From the NCBI GenBank assembly GCA_013153575.1, contig JAADEE010000279.1:1-5597 (forward strand): a DNA stretch of 5,597 bases, written 5' to 3'. A program made the translations under genes and the position numbers. Shown here in pieces: positions 1 to 5,597 of this stretch (the first letter of the stretch is position 1; each line of letters opens with the position of its first letter). The stretch is from Chlorobiota bacterium (GTDB lineage Bacteria; Bacteroidota; Bacteroidia; Bacteroidales; JAADGE01). Under the pieces are notes generated by a model. That model did no database searches. It was not told where the DNA came from and saw nothing but the letters and a program-made list of their open reading frames with translations.

Positions 1-863
1 ACACTGTCTTCTAAGTACATGTTTCTAACTTTTTGAAAAGCAATTTGCTTTTTAATGTTTGCCAGTTTCTTGTTTAATTGTCTTAACAGGCTAAAAATAA
101 AAAATGTATAGTTTTTTTTATAGTATATCTGTTGAGAACTTTCCATAAGCTTAATTTTGTTTTTATCAATTTTACTGCTATGCAACACCTTTGTCTCAGG
201 TAAAATAAAAAAAGAGTATCCTTTTTTTCTTAAAGAGCGAAACAAGTGCGAATCTTCAAAGTACATAAAGTAATCTTTATCAAAAAAATCATTTTTATCT
301 CTGAATACAGAGTTTTTTACCATGAAGCAACCACCTGACAAGGTTTTAACTTTAAAAGGTTTTTTATCGTTAAAGTGACGGGCAAAAATTTTTTTTGCAT
401 ATATTTTCCCAAAAAGTTTATTAATAAATTCAAATTTCAAACATATTATTTGTAAAAACTCACTAAACGGAGAAGGATGTATTAAAGGAGAAGCAAAAAT
501 ACTTTCAGAAATATATAAAGCGGGGCTAACTATTGCCTTTTTTTGTTTTGATAGAAATTCTTTTAGCTTAAACACATGATTCTTAGTTATTTTTGTATCA
601 GGGTTTAAAAAAAGGCAGAATTCACCTTGAACCTTCTTTATACCAATATTACAACCTCTGCCAAAACCGACATTACCCTTACATGCAATTACTGTGATGT
701 TGTTTCCTTTAATTTGTGATAGTTCATCATAGTCTCCACTGTTGTCGACAATTATAATTTGAAAGTTATTGTCATTTACAAAAGGCACTAAAAGTTGTTT
801 AATTAATTCTGTTGTAAAGTAGTTAACTATAACTATTGATATTGTCAAATTATCTCCAAGCAT
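1..863 (-). CDS. GT2-family glycosyltransferase, rhamnosyltransferase-like (3' end cut by window edge)
   Basis: Cytoplasmic or membrane-associated inverting glycosyltransferase with a GT-A fold. It probably transfers a nucleotide-activated sugar to a lipid-linked O-chain. There are 287 complete codons and no stop before the left edge. Visible landmarks: N-terminal strand ISIVIVNY (8-15), nucleotide-binding VDNSGD (39-44), GNVGFGRGCNIGI (63-75), LNPDT as the metal/nucleotide-binding DXD-type loop (86-90), LSGGCFMVKN (175-184), the acceptor/catalytic-base region FFDKDYFMYFEDSHLFRSL (193-211), and LHSSK (227-231). This pattern is that of the WbbL/RfbF-like dTDP-rhamnosyltransferase group within GT2. 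The donor sugar is inferred only from that resemblance. The family is usually about 290-330 residues, so little is missing. The ATG lies 3 nt after the wzt stop; the upstream Shine-Dalgarno is weak, so coupling to wzt translation is likely. The family is very probable; the exact sugar is unknown. Confidence 0.93.
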   Translation of the reverse strand, partial: MLGDNLTISIVIVNYFTTELIKQLLVPFVNDNNFQIIIVDNSGDYDELSQIKGNNITVIACKGNVGFGRGCNIGIKKVQGEFCLFLNPDTKITKNHVFKLKEFLSKQKKAIVSPALYISESIFASPLIHPSPFSEFLQIICLKFEFINKLFGKIYAKKIFARHFNDKKPFKVKTLSGGCFMVKNSVFRDKNDFFDKDYFMYFEDSHLFRSLRKKGYSFFILPETKVLHSSKIDKNKIKLMESSQQIYYKKNYTFFIFSLLRQLNKKLANIKKQIAFQKVRNMYLEDS

Positions 864-866
864 TTT

Positions 867-2024
867 TTAAATTTTCCATTTATATTCTAAATCCGCTATA
901 CCGTATTTTTTGGGAACAGATAGAATTTCAAACTTTTCTGATATTTTACAGTCAAACTTTGTAATTCCCTTTGCATCAAATAAATAAACAATTATATAGT
1001 ACCTGCCTGCTAAAAGAGAAAAATTTGGCATTATCAATTCAATGGTCTTTTTTTCTCCGTGCTTTACACTTATTGTTTCATTGTCGGTTCTAATACCGAA
1101 AATATCAATATTGTCATTTCTTTTAATCATAATTCCTAATTTAAAATCGGTGACAGGTGAATTTAGGTTATTTAAAATTACTTTAACAATTAATTTTTCT
1201 CCACTTTGTAATTTTTGTTTGTTTAAGTGTATTTTTTCGACAAAAATATTATTACTTCTGTCTGAAATAAAGCAGGTAGGTGACAATTTCTCTCTTGAGT
1301 AATTGGTGTACGCATCAGTTACCGTAAGAGGTTCTCCTTGCATTGCAATTTCTCCGTCTTTAAGCCAAACAACATTATCGCAAATTTCCTGTACATGATA
1401 TAACGAATGAGAGCAAAATATAATAGTGGCTCCGGTTGATCGTAACTCTGCTATTTTTTCAAATGATTTTTGTTGAAAATAAGCATCACCGACACTTAAA
1501 ATTTCATCAATAATTAGAATATCAGGTGAAATATTAACGGCAACCGAAAAAGCAAGTTTTGCAAACATACCTGCACTATATGTTTTAACAGGTCTGTTAA
1601 TAAAATCTCCTATTTCTGCAAACTCTATTATTTTATCTGTTAATTGTGAAATTTCTTTTTTCGATAATTTCATAATTGTTCCGTACAAAAAAATATTTTC
1701 CACACCTGTCATTTCAAGGTTAAATCCAACTCCAAGTTCCAGTAAAGTTGAAATTTTTCCGTTAACGGTAAGCGTTCCGCTTGTTTGTGTAAGAATGCCT
1801 GCCATTATTTTTAATAAAGTTGACTTTCCTGCTCCGTTTTCTCCGATTATTCCGATAACTTCCCCTTTTTTTATACTTAAATTAATATTTTTTAATGCTT
1901 GAAATTCTTGATGGTATTTTCTGTTACCCGGGAATATAAGTTCTTTTAATCTTTGCATAGGGCTGTCATATATTTTATAAATTTTATTGATATTTATGAT
2001 TTCTAAAGCAAGTTCTTTTTTCAT
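867..2024 (-). CDS. wzt: O-antigen/polysaccharide ABC exporter, ATP-binding subunit Wzt with C-terminal carbohydrate-binding-type domain
   Basis: Cytoplasmic ATPase that powers export of lipid-linked polysaccharide through Wzm. With the start used here it has 385 residues. ABC domain: an N-terminal segment reaching FQALKNI (41-47), Walker A GENGAGKST (61-69), the Wzt-typical Q-loop region LLELGVGFN (94-102) followed by MTGVENI (105-111), signature YSAGM (149-153), Walker B ILIIDE (169-174), D-loop LSVGD (176-180), and H-loop His206 in FCSHS. Residues about 250-375 form an extra strand-rich domain with DIFGIRT (307-313), LLAGRYYIIVYLFD (337-350) and a terminal YKW. This matches the Wzt C-terminal jelly-roll that in several O-antigen systems binds the exported glycan. 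The start is ATG at 2024, which overlaps the wzm stop as ATGA. A GCGGA lies 6 nt upstream as a modest ribosome site. The frame stays open to 2102, but that extension would lie wholly inside wzm and does not resemble Wzt. Confidence 0.95.
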   Translation of the reverse strand: MKKELALEIININKIYKIYDSPMQRLKELIFPGNRKYHQEFQALKNINLSIKKGEVIGIIGENGAGKSTLLKIMAGILTQTSGTLTVNGKISTLLELGVGFNLEMTGVENIFLYGTIMKLSKKEISQLTDKIIEFAEIGDFINRPVKTYSAGMFAKLAFSVAVNISPDILIIDEILSVGDAYFQQKSFEKIAELRSTGATIIFCSHSLYHVQEICDNVVWLKDGEIAMQGEPLTVTDAYTNYSREKLSPTCFISDRSNNIFVEKIHLNKQKLQSGEKLIVKVILNNLNSPVTDFKLGIMIKRNDNIDIFGIRTDNETISVKHGEKKTIELIMPNFSLLAGRYYIIVYLFDAKGITKFDCKISEKFEILSVPKKYGIADLEYKWKI

Positions 2025-2854
2025 AATGTATCCGCAAAATAAGGTTTTAGTTTTTGAAAAGTTAATGAGCCCAAAACAAAAATCATTACGGTTACAATCC
2101 AAAAAATAATTGTGGACGCACTATTTTCCCAAAACCAAACATTGTTAATTAAACTGTTGCGATATCCTTCAACAATATATGAGACAGGGTTTAAAAAAAT
2201 AAGTTCTCTGTATTTGTCAGGTATTCTGTTAGCAGACCAACATATAGGAGTTAACCAAAAACCTAAATTTAGTGCAATAGTAACAACGTGCACAACATCT
2301 CTGAAAAAAACAGTTATGGCTGATGTTAACCAAGATACTCCTATAATGAGAACACTCATTGCCAAAAAGTAGTATGGTATTTGAAGCCAGTAAATATTGG
2401 GATAATATCCTTGATATAAAAGAATAACTATTGCTAAAACAATAAAAAATAAATGTATCATTGCTGCCGAAAAAATTTTTATTAATGGTAATAAACTTAT
2501 TCTGAAAATAACTTGCTTCACCAAATAACTGCTTTCAACTATGCTTTCAGTTGCGCTTGCCACAGCCTGTGAGAAAAAAAACCAAGGGATTATCCCTATA
2601 ATTAACCAAATAACAAAAGGGGTTGAACCATTCACATTTGTTGATTTAAACCCTACTGCAAACACAAACCAAAAAACAAGAACCGTGATAACAGGTTGAA
2701 CAAATGCCCATACCGTTCCCAATGCGGAATTTATGTATTTTTTTTTAAAATCATTTTTTGTTAATTCAATAAGTAAGTGTTTGTCATTGTAAACGGCATG
2801 TAACCATAATAAAAATTTTTTAGCCATGTTAGTTTTCTTTTTTGATATTCCCAA
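2021..2854 (-). CDS. wzm: O-antigen/polysaccharide ABC exporter, permease subunit Wzm (ABC-2 type)
   Basis: Inner-membrane permease that pairs as a dimer with Wzt to move undecaprenyl-diphosphate-linked polysaccharide across the membrane. It has 277 residues, a usual length for the family. An amphipathic N-terminal segment containing LTKNDFKKKY (31-40) precedes about six hydrophobic spans, near 44-68, 78-95, 121-147, 158-182, 187-206 and 247-266. Family landmarks are SALGTVWAFVQP (43-54), FFRDV (183-187), LTPICW (201-206), LNPVSYIVEGYR (221-232), and aromatic residues around 84-94. The gene directly follows the GT4 stop codon and its stop overlaps the wzt start. The start is uncertain: TTG at 2854 has AAAGGA 6 nt upstream (2866-2861), whereas ATG at 2827 (residue 10) is a commoner codon with only a weak AAGAAA ahead of it. 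The TTG is used here because of the ribosome site; the shorter form would be 268 residues. Confidence 0.95.
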   Translation of the reverse strand: MGISKKKTNMAKKFLLWLHAVYNDKHLLIELTKNDFKKKYINSALGTVWAFVQPVITVLVFWFVFAVGFKSTNVNGSTPFVIWLIIGIIPWFFFSQAVASATESIVESSYLVKQVIFRISLLPLIKIFSAAMIHLFFIVLAIVILLYQGYYPNIYWLQIPYYFLAMSVLIIGVSWLTSAITVFFRDVVHVVTIALNLGFWLTPICWSANRIPDKYRELIFLNPVSYIVEGYRNSLINNVWFWENSASTIIFWIVTVMIFVLGSLTFQKLKPYFADTL

Positions 2855-3994
2855 TTATTTTCCTTTAATATCATAAATGTGCGTTACTTGTTGAATACTT
2901 TTTTTTTCTGCTATACATTGCTCTAAATATTCTTCGTACTTATTGCTTACAATTTGCCAATTATATGTCAATTGGATTTTTTTTAAATTGTTTGCAACAA
3001 ATGAAGAGTAATTATCTCTAATAGTGTTGTCTAAAATGGATTTTATATCTCCACAAGTGTTAAAATACAATGCGTCGTTTCCCAAAACCACCTCATTAAA
3101 TTTATTTTTATGAGCACAAATAAGTGCACAAGATGCCATGGCTTCAAGTAACGAAGGGTTGGTTCCTCCTACCGAATGTCCGTGAAAGTAAATGTTTGAG
3201 TAATACCTCAGGCTATTGAGAGTCTCAATATTGTAAATTCCACCTAAAAACCGAATTAACTTATTGGAAAATTTCCTTTTTATGTATTTTCCGTAGCTGT
3301 TGTCATAGTCTCCTACAACCAAAAATGTCATTTTATTCTTACTGTCAAGAACTCCTTGAAGAATGGTTTCAATATTGTTTTCAGGTTCAAAGCGTGCAAC
3401 AAGCATATTATATTTATATTTTTGTAAATTGAATTTAGCAAGAATATTTGTATTGTTCTTGTTTTGAAGTATATTTGCTCCATATGGTATAAAACAAGGT
3501 TGCACTCCGTACTTGTTTATATAATAATCTCTGATAATTTTAGAATCGGCAATTAGATGGTCGCTATGCTTTACCGCCAGAAGTTCTGCAAGTTTTAAAA
3601 ACTGTTTTGTTAGTGTTGAGTATTTGCCCCTTTGCCACTCAAATCCGTCAACATTTGTGACGATAGACATTGATTTTTTATGTAATTTTAAAAAGATTGA
3701 ACTGCTTGCATATCCTAAGTGTAGTATTACATCGTAATTTTGGGTTCTGGTATGTAAAATTGAAAATAAGTCGTAAAAGAACTGACCGAATGTACCAATA
3801 TATTTTTCAGGGTTTAAAATATGTTTAATAGTTACATTTTTAAATGATTTGTGTTTATATGGATGATTATGAGAGCTATATACCGTAACATTATGACCTT
3901 TTTTTACCAATGTTGAAGATAAATACTCTGCAAACTGCTCAAACCCACCGTAATTATTTGGGATACCTCTTGTACCTAAAATTGCAATATTCAT
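2855..3994 (-). CDS. DUF1972-type GT4 glycosyltransferase
   Basis: Cytoplasmic GT-B glycosyltransferase, 379 residues, likely acting early in assembly of the lipid-linked glycan exported by the downstream Wzm/Wzt pair. The N-terminal domain opens with the glycine-rich GTRGIPNNYGGFEQ (7-20) typical of the DUF1972 (rhamnosyltransferase-like, WchF-related) family, followed by HLGYASS (92-98), NVDGFEWQRGK (114-124), LIADS (147-151) and FIPYGA (168-173). The C-terminal domain carries ARFEPENNIE (200-209), VVGDYDN (226-232) and HSVGGTNPSLLEAMA (273-287). Compared with classical GT4 enzymes, the first Glu of the EX7E motif is Gly276 and the usual phosphate-binding Lys is Asn206, while Arg201 and Glu284 are kept. 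From memory, both changes are typical of DUF1972 members, not damage. The ATG at 3994 has GAGAGG 4 nt upstream. It is the first gene of the minus-strand run. The donor (rhamnose is a reasonable guess) is not shown by sequence. Confidence 0.93.
   Translation of the reverse strand: MNIAILGTRGIPNNYGGFEQFAEYLSSTLVKKGHNVTVYSSHNHPYKHKSFKNVTIKHILNPEKYIGTFGQFFYDLFSILHTRTQNYDVILHLGYASSSIFLKLHKKSMSIVTNVDGFEWQRGKYSTLTKQFLKLAELLAVKHSDHLIADSKIIRDYYINKYGVQPCFIPYGANILQNKNNTNILAKFNLQKYKYNMLVARFEPENNIETILQGVLDSKNKMTFLVVGDYDNSYGKYIKRKFSNKLIRFLGGIYNIETLNSLRYYSNIYFHGHSVGGTNPSLLEAMASCALICAHKNKFNEVVLGNDALYFNTCGDIKSILDNTIRDNYSSFVANNLKKIQLTYNWQIVSNKYEEYLEQCIAEKKSIQQVTHIYDIKGK
2861..2866 (-). promoter_or_regulatory. 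Ribosome binding site supporting a TTG start for wzm
   Basis: The minus strand reads AAAGGA here, inside the last codons of the GT4 gene, 6 nt before the TTG at 2854. It is the best Shine-Dalgarno match among the minus-strand genes and is the reason for preferring the TTG over the ATG at 2827. It is too far (33 nt) from that ATG to serve it directly. Confidence 0.5.
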
Positions 3995-4158
3995 TTGCCC
4001 TCTCTAGACCACTCTAAGATGTTCGCTTATTTTCTCACAGTTGATATAAAAAATAAATATATTTAAACATCATTAAATAGAATAAATTTAAATATCAGGA
4101 TTGATTACTTTTTGTGTGATAAAATTACGATGTACTCTTAATGTTTAAGCAGGGAAAT
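3995..4158. promoter_or_regulatory. Divergent intergenic region, presumed to hold both promoters
   Basis: This is the only sizeable non-coding stretch. It lies between the start of the polysaccharide operon (leftward) and the AsmA/TamB-like gene (rightward), so both promoters are expected here. It is strongly AT-rich at about 4041-4097. On the plus strand TTGATT (4101-4106) and TAAAAT (4120-4125) look like -35 and -10 elements, but the 13-nt spacer is too short for a normal sigma-70 promoter. The minus strand has TATATC- and TATATT-like hexamers with no good -35 partner. No operator-like palindrome, riboswitch or JUMPStart/ops element was recognised. The promoter role is inferred from gene layout only. 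Confidence 0.4.
4151..4155 (+). promoter_or_regulatory. Ribosome binding site deciding the start of the AsmA/TamB-like gene
   Basis: AGGGA lies 3 nt before the ATG at 4159 (4 nt if counted as AGGG). The in-frame ATG at 4141, six codons earlier, has only CTCTTA before it. This favours 4159. It also places the hydrophobic membrane segment right after an MLKK start, as expected for a signal-anchor. Confidence 0.6.
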
Positions 4159-5597
4159 ATGTTAAAAAAAGGAATAATTCTTTTAACAATAATTTTGATG
4201 ATTATTTTTGGCAGTGTAGGGTTGTATGTTAATACAAGTTCTTTTAAGGCACGCCTTAAGTCTGAGTTGGAAGAAAACTTTAGAACTATTTTAAATGATA
4301 AAGTTAATATACAGAAAATGTCATTTTCCCCTTATTCAGGTCAAATTCGGTTTAAAAATATAACTTCTCAAAAATACGGCAAGATTGAAAAAATAGTATT
4401 AAAATTTTCGGTTTTGGATTTGTTTAAACAAAAGTTAGTGGTGAAAAGAGCTGATATTGAAGGGGTGAAGTTAACAATTCCCATGTCTGTATTTTCTTCT
4501 TCAAAAACAAGAGAACCTAAAAATTTATTTGAAACATTACATACGATATTTAAAAAAAATACAATTCAAAAATTGCAATTATCAAAAGTATCAATAAACT
4601 TAGTTGAAAACGGTAACAGTATTTGTAAACTGGAACAAGTTAATGCTGGTTTAAGTTTTTTGGAAACAGAAAAGCAATACAAAGGGGAAATCAAGTGTGA
4701 CAACGGACAGTTGTTGTTGACTTCTTCGGGTAAACCTTTCGCTTTTGAAACTGAATTTTTTCTAACCGATAAACAGTTATCAGTTGAAAAATTGCAAATA
4801 GTTTCAGGTTTAAACGTATTAAAAATATCAGGGAAGATTTTGCCTCACTCTTCAAAAATTTCAGCTGATTTAGTCGCAAATATCTCTGACTTTGTTGACA
4901 TTACTCCTTTAAACAAACTATTAATTAAGGTTAATGTTAAAGGCAGTTTGAAAGAATTGGCGGGAACTGTTAACCTTAGTACCGATTTTGGTAACATTGC
5001 AGGAAGAATTGAAGTTGAGAGTGGAAGAAAAATAATTAAATTTGCAAAATGTAAATGCAGTTATCAAAAGAATAATATAGAAATATCAGGGCAATATGTT
5101 TTTAAAGATAACCACAACGGTTTTATCGATTTAAATATTGAAGGTAAGTATTTTCAAAAAATAGAATTACACGGGCAATTTAAAAATAAAATTACCAAGA
5201 ATTACTTTGTTAAAGGTATTTTAATAGATAACTATAACAATGTTTCTAAGTTCTCGTTTAACAATATTTACAATATTAAACTTCCGATTGTCAATTGTTC
5301 TTTTCCGTTTTTAAAAGCAAAAATTGTTAACAACAAAGGAGTTGTAGATTTTAGTTTTAAAAACTTTAAAGGGAAACTGGAAGGTGAATTTTTAAAAGAT
5401 AAGCTGTTTAAAGGTTTTGCAAAGTTTGAAAAATTCAATTTATTTAATACGGAATATCCTAAATTTCAAGGTGATTTAACAGCTGATTATAAAGGCAATG
5501 TTGAAGCAAAAACAATTACTCTTTACGATAATAACAAAGGTTATGCAACAGGTAGCGGTAAATTTTCAAAAACTGAAATGGCACTTAATATGCAACT
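4159..5597 (+). CDS. AsmA/TamB-like envelope protein (3' end cut by window edge)
   Basis: There are 479 complete codons and no stop before the right edge. MLKK is followed by a hydrophobic signal-anchor at about 5-24, so the rest should lie in the periplasm. Residues 28-110 follow the usual AsmA/TamB opening: a short helix (SFKARLKSELEENFRTIL), a strand pair with a Gly-containing turn (SFSPYSGQIRFKNIT), then VLKFSVLDLFKQKLVVKRAD (80-99), EGVKLTIP (101-108), the 'second domain of strand, Leu-rich turn, strand' pattern. After that come many short alternating strands with Gly turns, for example LKISGKIL (221-228), VKGSLKELAGTVNLS (260-274), IEISGQYVF (307-315) and KIELHGQF (334-341). Relatives form long hydrophobic-grooved beta structures linked to phospholipid transport and outer-membrane assembly. 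No enzyme motif is visible. The subgroup (AsmA, TamB, YhdP or other) cannot be fixed without the C-terminus. Confidence 0.75.
   Translation, partial: MLKKGIILLTIILMIIFGSVGLYVNTSSFKARLKSELEENFRTILNDKVNIQKMSFSPYSGQIRFKNITSQKYGKIEKIVLKFSVLDLFKQKLVVKRADIEGVKLTIPMSVFSSSKTREPKNLFETLHTIFKKNTIQKLQLSKVSINLVENGNSICKLEQVNAGLSFLETEKQYKGEIKCDNGQLLLTSSGKPFAFETEFFLTDKQLSVEKLQIVSGLNVLKISGKILPHSSKISADLVANISDFVDITPLNKLLIKVNVKGSLKELAGTVNLSTDFGNIAGRIEVESGRKIIKFAKCKCSYQKNNIEISGQYVFKDNHNGFIDLNIEGKYFQKIELHGQFKNKITKNYFVKGILIDNYNNVSKFSFNNIYNIKLPIVNCSFPFLKAKIVNNKGVVDFSFKNFKGKLEGEFLKDKLFKGFAKFEKFNLFNTEYPKFQGDLTADYKGNVEAKTITLYDNNKGYATGSGKFSKTEMALNMQ

Noticed and set aside
1042..1302. Plus-strand open frame of 86 codons
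   Set aside because: It lies wholly antisense to the conserved C-terminal domain of wzt, has no recognisable domain, and the opposite strand is clearly the coding one.
2025..2102. 26-residue N-terminal extension of Wzt
   Set aside because: It would overlap wzm by 82 nt, is not ABC-like, and the ATG at 2024 gives the standard ATGA junction and a normal Wzt N-terminus.
2112..2372. Plus-strand open frame of 86 codons
   Set aside because: It is antisense to the well-supported C-terminal part of wzm and shows no family resemblance.
4001..4020. Small hairpin around TAGA/TCTA upstream of the GT4 gene
   Set aside because: A four-base-pair stem is too weak to be a terminator or attenuator, and it has no T-run.
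4018..4071. GATGTT (4018-4023) and AACATC (4066-4071) as an inverted repeat or operator
   Set aside because: Only six matching bases with a 42-base gap in AT-rich DNA; expected by chance.
4101..4125. TTGATT / TAAAAT as a sigma-70 promoter for the plus-strand gene
   Set aside because: The 13-nt spacer is too short for a confident call; kept only as a note in the intergenic entry.
4141..4158. Upstream in-frame ATG for the AsmA/TamB-like gene
   Set aside because: It has no ribosome site before it, whereas the ATG at 4159 does and begins the signal-anchor directly.
4691..4879. Minus-strand open frame of 62 codons
   Set aside because: It is antisense to the AsmA/TamB-like gene, whose frame is uninterrupted through the region.

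Overview
This is an AT-rich window, about 30% G+C by eye, with K/N/I/F-rich proteins. It appears to come from a diderm (Gram-negative-type) bacterium, because it encodes a Wzm/Wzt-type lipopolysaccharide O-chain exporter and an AsmA/TamB-like envelope protein. Both classes belong to cells with an outer membrane. The phylum cannot be named from what is visible.

Layout: positions 3994 down to 1 (minus strand) hold a tightly packed four-gene run. In transcription order it is a DUF1972-type GT4 glycosyltransferase (3994-2855), the O-antigen ABC permease Wzm (2854-2021), the ATPase Wzt with a C-terminal carbohydrate-binding-type extension (2024-867), and a GT2 rhamnosyltransferase-like glycosyltransferase (863-1) that runs off the left edge. 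The junctions are 0 nt, a 4-nt ATGA overlap and 3 nt, which indicates one polycistronic message with translational coupling. A 164-base AT-rich non-coding region (3995-4158) separates this run from a divergent plus-strand gene (4159 to the right edge). That gene encodes a membrane-anchored, beta-strand-rich protein resembling the AsmA/TamB superfamily and is cut by the window end.

How the genes work together (inference from families): the two glycosyltransferases would add sugars to an undecaprenyl-diphosphate-linked glycan on the cytoplasmic side. Wzm/Wzt would then move the finished chain across the inner membrane, with the Wzt C-terminal domain probably reading a feature of the chain. The divergent AsmA/TamB-like protein would act in the periplasm, where relatives bridge the two membranes for lipid transport or outer-membrane assembly. 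The window therefore looks like the edge of an O-antigen or surface-polysaccharide locus. I saw no RNA gene, CRISPR array, insertion sequence or convincing intrinsic terminator. Nothing here requires a new type of system; the interest lies in substrate-specificity domains and gene context.
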